From Oceanobacillus sp. J11TS1 (GTDB lineage: Bacteria > Bacillota > Bacilli > Bacillales > Amphibacillaceae), in the NCBI RefSeq assembly GCF_018333215.1, contig NZ_BORO01000015.1, positions 20,820 to 84,819 on the forward strand: 64,000 bases of DNA. Reading direction: 5' to 3'. The notes under the pieces are model-generated. The model did not search any database and had not been told where the DNA came from. It worked only from the letters and a program-made list of their open reading frames with translations. Shown here in pieces: positions 9,714 through 18,549 of this stretch; position 1 is the first letter of the stretch; every line of letters begins with the position of its first letter. The position numbers and the translations under genes are program-made.

Positions 9714-11405
9714 TTATTTTTCAATTGTGACATTTTTCAGTGTATAGTCAGGACCGAATAAATGCTCTTCTAAACCTTTTACATATGGCTTAATAAGTGT
9801 TAATCTTCCGCGTTGATAGATAGGTGCAATCGCTGTATCTTCCTGAACAAGAATTTTTTCAGCTTCAAGCATTGCTTCCCAACGTTTTGCAGAATCATTT
9901 GCATATGTTACTTTCGCATCTTCAATCAACTGATCAAATTTTTCATTGGAAATACTTGCTTGGTTATTCGCTCCATCTGTAACGTATAAATCAAGGAAAG
10001 TTAATGGGTCCAAGTAATCTGGTCCCCAACCATGCATTACCATATCGTAGTCTTGATCTGTTGTTCTATCCAAACGATTTTTGAATGGTACATTTTCCAA
10101 TGTGAGTGTTAAACCTTCAAGGTTTGTTTCTAATTGATCTTTGAAATACTCCGCAGTTCTTTTTGCGTTTTCCGTGTCATCACTTAAATAATCAAGTTCA
10201 AGTGAATCTACACCTAATTCTTCTAGACCTTTTTCCCAATGTTCTTGAGCTTTTTCTACATCATAGCTTATCAGGCTTCCACTTTCTTCACGGAAGTCTT
10301 CTCCTGTTTCAGGGTTCGTTGCTAAACCACGCGGTACATAGCCGTCGGTAGGAATGGAACCGTTAGATAGAACCTGTTCTGTAAATGCTTCTTTATCAAA
10401 AGCCATTGCGATTGCTTTACGGATATTTTCATTTGCTAATGGTGTTTCTTCCCCATTACGTTCTTGGTTAAATTTAAGGTACCAAGAGCTACCCTCTTCA
10501 AAAGTTGCAGCGTCTTCATGATTTGCATATTGTTTGGCATATTCTGCACTCAATGCTGCTGTACGATCTACTTCGCCTGTTTCATATAAGTTTACTGCTG
10601 TACTTGGCTCTTTGGCGACTTGTACATTGACTTCATCAAGGCTTACATTATCTACATCATAGTAGTGTTCATTTTTTACGTATTTCCAAGTTAACCCGGA
10701 ACCGTCCCATTCCGTTAATACAAATGGACCGTTTGCAAGCATGTTATCACTATTGGTTCCAAAGCTATCGCCTTTTTCTTCAACAAAATCTTCATTTAAT
10801 GGAAGGTACGTACCAAAAGCCAATAATGAATTCAAATATTCAACTGGTTGTTCCAGTGTTACTTCTAATGTATGATCATCTACGGCTACAGCTCCTAATT
10901 CCTCTGGATCTGCGTCACCATTCATAATGTCTGTAGCGTTCTCAATGATTCCAGAGAACATGTACGCATATTGTGAACCAGTGTCAGGATTTAATGCTCT
11001 TTGCCAAGAATAAACAAAGTCATGTGCTGTTACAGGTTCTCCATTAGACCATGCCGCATCTTCACGTAATTTAAACGTATAGACAAGTCCGTCTTCACTC
11101 ACTTCTGGCTCGCCATCTGCAATAGCCGGAACTGGCTGGTCATTCTCATCTAAGACATAAAGACCTTCCATGGTTTGTCCAAACACGATGAAACTAGCAG
11201 CGTCTGTTGCTAAAGATGGATCGCCGGTTGGAATTTCTGCTGTCTCTACCATATTCAGCACTTGCTCACCTGATGCAGCTGAGTCACCACTATCTGAACT
11301 TCCTTCTTTATTTTCATTATTGCTACTGTCGTTTGATCCGCATGCTGCGATCATAACCATGGTTAATGCCAAAACAATAATGAGATAATATTTTGAATTT
11401 TTCAC
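9714..11405 (-). CDS. oppA: Oligopeptide-binding lipoprotein OppA
   Basis: Extracellular receptor that delivers peptides to OppBCDF. The signal peptide ends in lipobox IAAC (Cys22), followed by a Ser/Asn/Glu-rich linker. The family signature LREDAAWSNGEPVTAHDFVYSWQ and the NENIRKAIAMAFDKEAF block of SBP family 5 are present. At 563 residues it has the usual size. The start is GTG at 11403-11405, ten bases after AAAGGGG. First gene of the operon; its promoter lies inside a near-perfect palindrome. Confidence 0.92.
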   Translation of the reverse strand: MKNSKYYLIIVLALTMVMIAACGSNDSSNNENKEGSSDSGDSAASGEQVLNMVETAEIPTGDPSLATDAASFIVFGQTMEGLYVLDENDQPVPAIADGEPEVSEDGLVYTFKLREDAAWSNGEPVTAHDFVYSWQRALNPDTGSQYAYMFSGIIENATDIMNGDADPEELGAVAVDDHTLEVTLEQPVEYLNSLLAFGTYLPLNEDFVEEKGDSFGTNSDNMLANGPFVLTEWDGSGLTWKYVKNEHYYDVDNVSLDEVNVQVAKEPSTAVNLYETGEVDRTAALSAEYAKQYANHEDAATFEEGSSWYLKFNQERNGEETPLANENIRKAIAMAFDKEAFTEQVLSNGSIPTDGYVPRGLATNPETGEDFREESGSLISYDVEKAQEHWEKGLEELGVDSLELDYLSDDTENAKRTAEYFKDQLETNLEGLTLTLENVPFKNRLDRTTDQDYDMVMHGWGPDYLDPLTFLDLYVTDGANNQASISNEKFDQLIEDAKVTYANDSAKRWEAMLEAEKILVQEDTAIAPIYQRGRLTLIKPYVKGLEEHLFGPDYTLKNVTIEK

Positions 11406-11435
11406 TTTCTGTACACCCCTTTTTCTTTAATAGTG

Positions 11436-11470
11436 ATTACATATTACACTATATTGGTGTAATATGTAAA
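11436..11470 (-). promoter_or_regulatory. oppA promoter embedded in a palindromic operator-like sequence
   Basis: ATTACATATTACAC (11436-11449) and GTGTAATATGTAAA (11457-11470) form an inverted repeat with 13 of 14 matches around a 7-base centre. On the minus strand the same bases give TTTACA, a 16-base spacer and TGTAAT, a plausible sigma-A promoter directed at oppA. A dimeric repressor bound here would cover the whole promoter; which one is unknown. Apart from this, the 448-base gap to 11854 holds only A/T-rich sequence without a recognisable site. Confidence 0.6.
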
Positions 11471-11853
11471 TTATTTTTATAATTCAGTTAATATTGAAAT
11501 AAAAGATAATTCAACCGCGTTAAATAAAGATTTATCGACCGAAAACCCAGTAATGTCAACGCTTCCATACGTTAATAAATATTTAAATATAGAAAGCAAA
11601 ATCAATTAAAATTTCTGTTTTTTTCTATAAAAATGATTCTTTTTTCCTAATTGCTTTTCTTTCGAATCTATTAAATTGTTTTAATCATTTGTGACCGAAT
11701 TTTATCTATCTTCTTTTTCCGTGAACTCGAATGTTATTATTCTATCTGATGTATGCAAAATCTTTTTTTAATCTGTTATTGTAATCGAAGTTTTTGAACA
11801 TCTTTTTTAATGATATAATGTTACATATCTATTTCTTGGAGGACACTGCTATC

Positions 11854-12195
11854 ATGGTTAAAAAAATCTTCATTTGGGTTGGAATTATCCAATTTCTTAT
11901 CTTTTTATTCTGCTTTATTTTTTACCATCGAATTGACCTTTTGGGTTACATAAATGTTTCCTTTGTTTTTGGAGCTGCACTTCTTTTGTATGCTCTGGCA
12001 GGTTATGTCATTAAAGGACGATTTTTTGATATTGTTTTTTACAGCTTTCAGCATTTTTTCAGCCGGATGTCTGATTCAGAACGGCGCCCGCTCTCCGAAT
12101 TGGTTCCACAAAGGTACGCACTGCCATTTATAACAGGGGCTGTAACTATTTTGTTGATGCTTGGCAGTTTATATTTTTATCACTTATCCGCATGA
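11854..12195 (+). CDS. DUF3899-like small membrane protein
   Basis: Function unknown. The 113 residues contain three hydrophobic segments: about residues 5-23, 29-47 and 91-109. A loop between the second and third reads GRFFDIVFYSFQHFFSRMSD, which resembles the conserved segment of DUF3899 proteins. I chose the ATG at 11854, eleven bases after GGAGG, because the longer reading frame would put this site inside the coding region. Monocistronic, with a strong terminator 25 bases downstream. Confidence 0.7.
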   Translation: MVKKIFIWVGIIQFLIFLFCFIFYHRIDLLGYINVSFVFGAALLLYALAGYVIKGRFFDIVFYSFQHFFSRMSDSERRPLSELVPQRYALPFITGAVTILLMLGSLYFYHLSA

Positions 12196-12220
12196 TTGTT
12201 TTAAACATGGGAAAGCATAC

Positions 12221-12270
12221 AAAGAGAGATTCAGCCTTATCAATTTAATAGGAGGCTGAATCTCTCTTTT
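12221..12270 (+). terminator. Bidirectional terminator between the DUF3899-like gene and dnaB
   Basis: AAAGAGAGATTCAGCC pairs perfectly with GGCTGAATCTCTCTTT across a 17-base loop, with T and A runs at the two ends. It serves the plus-strand gene and probably also the convergent dnaB. Confidence 0.88.
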
Positions 12271-12323
12271 GTGCATTCTATTTTATTCTAGCTATAGTAA
12301 ATTTACTTAAATAAATTTCCAAA

Positions 12324-13688
12324 TTACATCGCCGGCGGGATATCATTTTCTCCGTAACGATGATCTAAATCCACAAATTTATTATACTCTTTAACAAAAG
12401 CAAGCTCTACTGTACCTGTGGGACCATTACGCTGCTTCGCAATAATAATTTCGATAATATTCTGTTTCTCTGTTTCTTTATCATAATAATCATCACGGTA
12501 TAAAAATCCGACAATATCCGCATCTTGCTCAATACTTCCTGATTCACGGATATCAGACATCATCGGCCGTTTATCCTGTCTTGACTCTACACCACGTGAA
12601 AGCTGAGACAACGCAATTAGCGGTACCTCCAGCTCACGGGCCAATGCTTTTAGGGAACGAGATATCTCAGAAACCTCTTGCTGACGGTTTTCCTTGGAAC
12701 TGCCACTTCCTTGAATAAGCTGTAAATAATCTATTAATATCATCCCAAGTCCATGCTCCTGCTTCAAACGTCGACATTTAGAACGAATTTCATTCACTCT
12801 TACTCCCGGCGTATCATCAATATAGATTCCTGCATTCGACAGGGAACCCATTGCCATGGTCAATTTACTCCAGTCATCTGCTTGCAGCTGGCCATTTCTA
12901 AGCCGTTGGGCGTCGATATTTCCTTCTGCACAAAGCATACGCTGAACAAGCTGATCAGCTCCCATCTCCAGACTAAAAATAGCTACATTTTCGTCCGTTT
13001 TCACAGCAACATTCTGAGCCACATTTAAAGCAAATGCGGTTTTCCCTACAGAAGGCCGGGCTGCAATGATGATTAAATCATTACGTTGAAAGCCTGATGT
13101 AATACGGTCCAAATCTAAGAAACCAGTTGGAACACCTGTCACATCACCCTTTTGCTGATGGAGCTGTTCTATATTATCATACACATCAATTAAAACATCT
13201 TTTATATTTTTAAAGGCTCCTGTATTTTTCCGTCCAGAAACCTCTAAAATACTCTTTTCGGCATCATTTAAGACGCCCTCCACTTCATCTTCATTCTCAA
13301 AAGATGCGGTTACAATATCTGTTGCCTTACGAATGAGACGCCTCAAAGTTGATTTTTCTTCGACAATTTTGCTGTAATATTCGACGTTGGCTGCTGTTGG
13401 TACACTTTCTGCTAACTCTGTTAAATAAGATACGCCGCCCGCTTCCTCTAACTGCTTTCGATCATTTAAATAAGTGGTAACCGTAACAACATCGATTGGT
13501 TCCCCACGATCTGATAAAGTCATCATAGCAGTAAAAATAAGTTGATGACTAGCGCGGTAAAAATCCTCTGGAATTAATATTTCAGAAGCCTGTACAAATG
13601 CTGTTGGTTCTAAAAAAACAGCACCTAAAACCGACTGCTCTGCTTCTAAATTATGCGGTGGCGTACGATCATTAAAAGATGCACTCAT
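12324..13688 (-). CDS. dnaB: Replicative DNA helicase (DnaB family; DnaC of B. subtilis)
   Basis: Hexameric 5'-3' helicase that unwinds DNA ahead of the replication fork and recruits primase. The N-terminal domain (PPHNLEAEQSVLGAVFLEP) is followed by the RecA-like motor with Walker A ARPSVGKTAFALN, Walker B LILIDYLQL and the arginine-finger region LSQLSRGVESRQDKRPMMSD. Length 454 residues. It lies downstream of rplI on the same strand, as in B. subtilis. No intein is present. Confidence 0.97.
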   Translation of the reverse strand: MSASFNDRTPPHNLEAEQSVLGAVFLEPTAFVQASEILIPEDFYRASHQLIFTAMMTLSDRGEPIDVVTVTTYLNDRKQLEEAGGVSYLTELAESVPTAANVEYYSKIVEEKSTLRRLIRKATDIVTASFENEDEVEGVLNDAEKSILEVSGRKNTGAFKNIKDVLIDVYDNIEQLHQQKGDVTGVPTGFLDLDRITSGFQRNDLIIIAARPSVGKTAFALNVAQNVAVKTDENVAIFSLEMGADQLVQRMLCAEGNIDAQRLRNGQLQADDWSKLTMAMGSLSNAGIYIDDTPGVRVNEIRSKCRRLKQEHGLGMILIDYLQLIQGSGSSKENRQQEVSEISRSLKALARELEVPLIALSQLSRGVESRQDKRPMMSDIRESGSIEQDADIVGFLYRDDYYDKETEKQNIIEIIIAKQRNGPTGTVELAFVKEYNKFVDLDHRYGENDIPPAM

Positions 13689-13732
13689 CTCATTATCCTC
13701 CTGCCTAAAAACAGTATATCCTTATCTCACCT

Positions 13733-13781
13733 AGAAAAGAAGAAATCGGCGCGCTTTTCCTTGTGCCAATTTCTTCTTTTC
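13733..13781 (-). terminator. Stem-loop between rplI and dnaB
   Basis: AGAAAAGAAGAAATCGGC pairs with GCCAATTTCTTCTTTTCT across a GC-containing loop, with one or two mismatches near the loop. It may terminate or attenuate transcription from gdpP-rplI before dnaB. Confidence 0.55.
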
Positions 13782-13906
13782 TTGGTTGGTATATAAATTA
13801 CTTTTTCTCTATAAGCGGATATTCAAAAGGTCTAGTACGGGGAGCTGTGCCGCCTGAACTTCTAGCCCTTTTTTTATCCTCCTTTTAAACATACACTATA
13901 ATACTA

Positions 13907-14353
13907 TTATTTTTCTTTTACATGGACTTTTATAGAACCAGAAACCTCTGGATGCAATTTAACAGGGACATTGGTGTAACCTAACGCACGAATCGGCTCA
14001 TCTAATTCAATTTTACGCTTATCAACCTTATGACCGTGCTGTTTGTTTAATGCTTCTGAAATCTGCTTGCTTGTAATAGAACCGAATAAACGACCACTAT
14101 CTCCAGATTTCGCCTCTATTTCCACGGTTAATTCAGCCAATTTATCTTTTAAAGCAATCGCATTTTCTTTTGCTTCTATTTCTAATTTATCTTGCTTTTT
14201 CTTTTTCGCATCGAGAGCTTTTAAATTTCCAGAAGTAGCTTCTTCTGCTAGATTATTTTTTAATAGGTAATTACGAGCGTAGCCATCAGGAACATTTTTT
14301 ACATCGCCTTTTTTTGCTTTCCCTTTTACATCTTTTAAGAAAATAACTCTCAT
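13907..14353 (-). CDS. rplI: Large ribosomal subunit protein bL9
   Basis: Component of the 50S subunit near the L1 stalk. The N-terminal domain has [22 protein letters not shown], the hallmark of bL9, followed by a long charged linker helix and the C-terminal domain with [12 protein letters not shown]. Length 148 residues. Its ATG overlaps the gdpP stop (ATGA), so the two are translationally coupled. Confidence 0.97.
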   Translation of the reverse strand: MRVIFLKDVKGKAKKGDVKNVPDGYARNYLLKNNLAEEATSGNLKALDAKKKKQDKLEIEAKENAIALKDKLAELTVEIEAKSGDSGRLFGSITSKQISEALNKQHGHKVDKRKIELDEPIRALGYTNVPVKLHPEVSGSIKVHVKEK

Positions 14354-16335
14354 TCTGTATCTCTCCCTTTTTTATACTCTAACTCATCAATAATATCAAT
14401 GAGCATTGCTTTTGCTTCGTCAATCGTCTTGTCTTCCATTTGCGTGGCTGCATTCGTTAAGTGACCTCCACCATTCATTTTTTCCATGATAATCTGGACA
14501 TTCACATCACCAAGTGACCTTGCACTAATTCCAACCCTGCCATCTGCTCGTTCGGAAATAACAAAAGAAGCAGAAATGCCTACCATCGTTAATAACGTAT
14601 CCGCAGCCTGAGCAATCAGTACAGGACTATATGCTTTTCCACTCGGCGCTGTGGCGATCGCAATATAGTCATTATAAATTTGCGTTCTTTCGATAATATG
14701 ACTGCGCTCGATAAAGACATCCAGATTTTCTTTGAGCAGACGCTGAACCAATACAGTATCTGCTCCTTGAGACCGGAGGAAGGATGCTGCATCAAATGTT
14801 CTTGAGCCTGTACGCAGTGTAAAGCTTTTCGTATCAACAATAATTCCAGCTAATAACGCCGTGGCCTCAAGCATTTTCAATTTCGTTCCTTTTGGCTGAT
14901 ACTCTAATAGCTCTGTAACAAGTTCAGCTGTCGATGAGGCATAAGGCTCCATATACACAAGCGTTGGATTATCAATGAAATCCTCTGCTCGGCGATGATG
15001 ATCAATAACAATTTTATAATCGGTATAGTTTAACAAACTTTCTACGGCAACCATACTCGGTTTATGGGTATCCACAACAATTAATAAACTTTGCTGATCC
15101 TCCATAAGATCCTCTGCTTCTTCTGGGGAGATAAATTGTTCCCAAAGCTCTTCATCTTCTCTTATATGATCAATCAATCTAGAAACATCCGTCTCCATAT
15201 TATTCTGATCAAACACAATATAACCAGGCACATTATTTGTTTTAGCAATATTTAACACACCAATAGCTGCACCAATAGCATCCATATCTGGAGCTTTGTG
15301 TCCCATAATAATAACATTATCACTGGCACGAACCAACTCTTTTAATGCATGGGAGATAACACGTGCTCTTACGCGGGTTCGTTTTTCCATCGGATTGGTT
15401 TTACCGCCATAAAAACGAACTTTCCCATTTTCGTCCTTAATTGCAACTTGGTCACCGCCACGACCTAAAGCCAGGTCCAAACTAGATTGTGCTACCTCTC
15501 CAATCTCAGGAAGTGTCATATTGCCAACCCCAACCCCGATACTCAATGTAACAGGATTGCCCTGGGCACCTTCCATTTCCCGAACTTCATCTAAAATCGA
15601 GAATTTCACTTTTTCTAGTTCTTCCAGGATTTCTATATTTCCAACTGCCAAAAACCTTTCCTGGGACGTTCGCTTTAGATACAAACCATAACGGCTAGAC
15701 CAGTTATTCAGAACGGCCGTCACTTGTGAATTCAACTGACTCTTCGCTGTATCATCCATATTTTGCGTAATTTCTTCGTAGTTATCTAAAAAGATAATGG
15801 CGAGCACCGTTTGTTCATTATGATACCGTTCCTTTAGTACCTGATGTTCTGTACGGTCAAGGAAATACAACAGTTTTTCCTCTTTTTTAATAACACAAAG
15901 GAACGTATAATCCCCAATTTCCACCCAGGTTTCATCCCTATTCTCTACAATCATCGGGATTAAATCCTCCGACAAATTATTAAGCGATTCGCCTATAATC
16001 CTATCTTTATTTTGGCTAAATTGATTCATAAACGGATTGGCCCATTCCACTTGATAATTATCATTAAATAAAATAATACCAAAAGGCATCTCTAGTAATG
16101 CTTCTGAACCAACTTTTTTGACTCGGTGAGAAATGGTCGAAATATATTCTTCAGCCTCATCTTGAAGCATTCTTTCCGTTCGAATACTATAATAAAATGA
16201 AGCAGCTAAGGCTACTGTCATAATTAAGCCTACTATCCATTGAAAGTACCACACACATAAAAGCAATAGGAAAGAGAGGATATAAATCATCCACACATGT
16301 TTGCTCAATGTAGGTCTGTTCTCTAAATTAGGCAA
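14350..16335 (-). CDS. gdpP: Cyclic-di-AMP phosphodiesterase GdpP
   Basis: Hydrolyses c-di-AMP to pApA and so controls potassium homeostasis, osmotic balance and cell-wall stress. Two membrane helices (residues about 14-50) precede a PAS-like domain and a degenerate GGDEF domain ([11 protein letters not shown]). The DHH phosphoesterase core follows with GHKAPDMD (His346, Asp350, Asp352), VVDTH (Asp422) and DHH (445-447), then DHHA1 with [10 protein letters not shown] chose the TTG at 16333-16335, nine bases after GGAG; this gives 661 residues and an N-terminus aligned with the B. subtilis protein. A TTG six codons upstream has its ribosome-binding site inside the frame. Confidence 0.95.
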   Translation of the reverse strand: MPNLENRPTLSKHVWMIYILSFLLLLCVWYFQWIVGLIMTVALAASFYYSIRTERMLQDEAEEYISTISHRVKKVGSEALLEMPFGIILFNDNYQVEWANPFMNQFSQNKDRIIGESLNNLSEDLIPMIVENRDETWVEIGDYTFLCVIKKEEKLLYFLDRTEHQVLKERYHNEQTVLAIIFLDNYEEITQNMDDTAKSQLNSQVTAVLNNWSSRYGLYLKRTSQERFLAVGNIEILEELEKVKFSILDEVREMEGAQGNPVTLSIGVGVGNMTLPEIGEVAQSSLDLALGRGGDQVAIKDENGKVRFYGGKTNPMEKRTRVRARVISHALKELVRASDNVIIMGHKAPDMDAIGAAIGVLNIAKTNNVPGYIVFDQNNMETDVSRLIDHIREDEELWEQFISPEEAEDLMEDQQSLLIVVDTHKPSMVAVESLLNYTDYKIVIDHHRRAEDFIDNPTLVYMEPYASSTAELVTELLEYQPKGTKLKMLEATALLAGIIVDTKSFTLRTGSRTFDAASFLRSQGADTVLVQRLLKENLDVFIERSHIIERTQIYNDYIAIATAPSGKAYSPVLIAQAADTLLTMVGISASFVISERADGRVGISARSLGDVNVQIIMEKMNGGGHLTNAATQMEDKTIDEAKAMLIDIIDELEYKKGRDTE

Positions 16336-16374
16336 GGTATTCAGCTCCTTCAAAATCCAACAATCTTTCTATCA

Positions 16375-17310
16375 TTATTGTTTTAACCGCCCTCTTAATC
16401 GGAAACCTATATCAATTATACCTAAGATTCGAATGAAATAAAGGAGAAATGTTGGAAAAAGAAATGTTGCAATAACAATTAAGATAGGAAATACTTTTGG
16501 TATCTTCTTCATATGTGCAAAATAAAAGATAAATGAAAAACCTTGCAGTGACAATGCGATTCCTACAATCATCAATAAGTTTTGTGCACCAAAAGCTAGG
16601 GTGCTCCCCTCCCCGAAACCAATAACGGATAAGATTAATGCTAACAAGTAGATCCAAATAATTGAAGCTGGAAATTGCAATTCACGGAAGGGCGGAAAAT
16701 AAAACTTTTCCTTTTCAATCCGATTGAACAATTTATAACTTATCCATTGTGTGATAAACGCTGAGATAAATGCAAAAATCACGATAAACGTTGGAAGCAA
16801 TTGTTTCAATAAGTTTACTTGCTCGTCTACTAGCACTTGAACATCTTCTGAATTAAACGCAGGATTCAAATTCCCTATCATGGATGTACTCATATTAACA
16901 GATTCTTCCACAATTCCTCCAAATTGCGTCACCAGGTTTACTCCTAATAGGGTCTGAATAAAAACAAATGAAAGGAGCATGCCAATGATAAAGCCAAATG
17001 TACCTTGAGCCAATGTTTCGTATGCCGTATTCTTTTTACGCATGGCATACCCAATAAATATACCGCCTGCAGCAGCCACAAATATGAATGGCAATGTAAA
17101 AAGAGACATGAGTAATATAGTAATCACAGCGGCAGCCACCGTCATAACAAGTCCTGCCTTCACGCCATGTCGTTTGACATAGAAAATAAAAGGAACAGGC
17201 AATACAAAAGGTGTGATTACATTCAGTATTGGAAGTAAGGAAGCAACTAATATCACAATTAATAAAGCAACCATTAATGCCCCTTCTGTAATTTTTCTGG
17301 ATTGGTTCAT
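16375..17310 (-). CDS. yybS: YybS-like membrane protein (DUF2232)
   Basis: Polytopic membrane protein of 311 residues with about eight hydrophobic segments. It matches the DUF2232 family in position and pattern: an N-terminal EGALMVALLIVILVASLLPI and a distal FSFIFYFAHMKKIPK. It lies 39 bases upstream of gdpP on the same strand, the same order as in B. subtilis, so co-transcription is likely. Molecular function is unknown. Confidence 0.85.
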   Translation of the reverse strand: MNQSRKITEGALMVALLIVILVASLLPILNVITPFVLPVPFIFYVKRHGVKAGLVMTVAAAVITILLMSLFTLPFIFVAAAGGIFIGYAMRKKNTAYETLAQGTFGFIIGMLLSFVFIQTLLGVNLVTQFGGIVEESVNMSTSMIGNLNPAFNSEDVQVLVDEQVNLLKQLLPTFIVIFAFISAFITQWISYKLFNRIEKEKFYFPPFRELQFPASIIWIYLLALILSVIGFGEGSTLAFGAQNLLMIVGIALSLQGFSFIFYFAHMKKIPKVFPILIVIATFLFPTFLLYFIRILGIIDIGFRLRGRLKQ

Positions 17311-17541
17311 TTAATGCACCTCGTTCTAGCAATATAGATAAAAAATAAAACCTCTGTTCTCAAAGGGAAATATACCATTTTAAGAGGATGTTTAAAAGTC
17401 AAATTGTCTGTACACTTCCTCCATTCGATGGAAGGTTACAACATGATTTAATACATATTCTATTATGATAACATGAATTTAGTAGAAAGGCTTGTATCGT
17501 ACCTTGTATACAAGAGGAATACTCAAAACTGCATCTTCTTT

Positions 17542-17637
17542 TGATCGGACAATAATCGCAAATGTTTTCGATGGGGCGAGTAATCGCAAGTGGTTTTCGG
17601 TGGGACGAGTAATCGCAGTCCCAGTCCCAGTCCCATG
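17542..17637 (+). repeat. Intergenic repeat family B, three units
   Basis: Three units with a period of 28-29 bases share GGGRCGAGTAATCGCAA. The first is degenerate; the second and third start near 17571 and 17600. The array ends in three copies of AGTCCC. An inverted copy of the same arrangement is at 42055-42120 and a single unit at 34808-34836. No reading frame is supported. The rest of the 633-base gap between yybS and the next gene holds the Noc-binding site and otherwise plain A/T-rich sequence. Confidence 0.85.
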
Positions 17638-17717
17638 CCAAAAGTAACTTTCGACAAGCGCAGAGAATAAAAATTCCGATTCGCTAAAAGACGAGCAAAT
17701 GCAATTATTTCTAAATT

Positions 17718-17731
17718 ATTTCCCGGGAAAT
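17718..17731. promoter_or_regulatory. Noc-binding site (NBS)
   Basis: ATTTCCCGGGAAAT is an exact 14-base palindrome identical to the published consensus bound by the nucleoid occlusion protein Noc in B. subtilis. A noc gene is present in this window at 35199. Noc bound at such sites brings the chromosome to the membrane and blocks septum assembly over it. I found only this exact copy here. Confidence 0.82.
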
Positions 17732-17943
17732 TTGTCGAATAACGCTATTTTCATACCCATATAAAATATATTTCCTTTATAATAATATTGTTGCCATTTA
17801 AGCAGGGATTAAATCATAGAAGCCATTTGTTCAATACAATCCTGTTATGCTTGGCCAAAATTTCAGTTAAAACGACACGCCAGGAAATAGATAGACGGTG
17901 CTTTCCACGAAAAATGTTACTTTGTGAATAAAGGATGAGAAAA

Positions 17944-18429
17944 ATGCAATTTACAAAAATACTAAAAGAAAGCCTTCTGCTCCCACAAAAAAAAGCAATG
18001 TTTCAGTTAAATCGAATTGGAATGGATAAAATTATGATTTATCTTTTTATCTTATTTATGCTGGCATCATTGCCTGAACTCGTTTCTCGTCTAACAACTT
18101 GGACAGGCCTAGGTGGGGAGATGAACTTTATTCTTCAGCTTATCTATTTTTTTATGTTCTATTATTTAATTTTGTCTATTCTATTAATTGGAGTTATTTC
18201 ATTCATTGCATATTTAGGAAGGGGCATTGTCTATCTATCTAATCGTAAACTCTATTATGGGACGTTGTGGAAATTAACAGCATGTGCCATGACAATCCCG
18301 ATAATCGTATTTTCGTTTACTTCATTTATCTGGCCTATTCCAGATTGGTTTTTATTTATTTTCTTTGTTTATCCGATACTGCTATTAACACGAATGATAT
18401 TCTTATATCCACAAAAAAGAGTTCGTTAA
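17944..18429 (+). CDS. Membrane protein with a DUF1189-like N-terminus
   Basis: Function unknown. The 161 residues begin with an amphipathic stretch and have four to five hydrophobic segments. The first 50 residues (LKESLLLPQKKAMFQLNRIG, then a helix ending LASLPE) resemble the start of DUF1189 membrane proteins. The long extracytoplasmic part usual in that family is missing, so this is either a short variant or a different family. I chose the ATG at 17944, eight bases after AAAGGA. An ATG three codons earlier abuts that site. Confidence 0.6.
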   Translation: MQFTKILKESLLLPQKKAMFQLNRIGMDKIMIYLFILFMLASLPELVSRLTTWTGLGGEMNFILQLIYFFMFYYLILSILLIGVISFIAYLGRGIVYLSNRKLYYGTLWKLTACAMTIPIIVFSFTSFIWPIPDWFLFIFFVYPILLLTRMIFLYPQKRVR

Positions 18430-18517
18430 AACGATTCTCCATGTCGAAAAAAGTAACTATTGCTATTTATTTGTAAGAGTTTTATAGTGTTAGTATATAA
18501 TTTTTTCTAACAATTTA

Positions 18518-18532
18518 TGTAAAGCGTTTACA
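18518..18532 (+). promoter_or_regulatory. cre-like palindrome upstream of the citrate transporter
   Basis: TGTAAAGCGTTTACA is a near-perfect palindrome resembling the CcpA operator (cre), but it is 15 rather than 14 bases long. It lies 17 bases before the CitMHS start codon and 17 bases downstream of a TATAAT, a position that suits repression. CcpA control of citrate transporters is known in B. subtilis; here it is inference. Confidence 0.5.
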
Positions 18533-18549
18533 AATGAAAGGGGTTTACT

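Noticed and set aside
12585-12600. parS-like CCACGTGAAA in dnaB
   Set aside because: Only half of the palindrome matches; the left arm is wrong.
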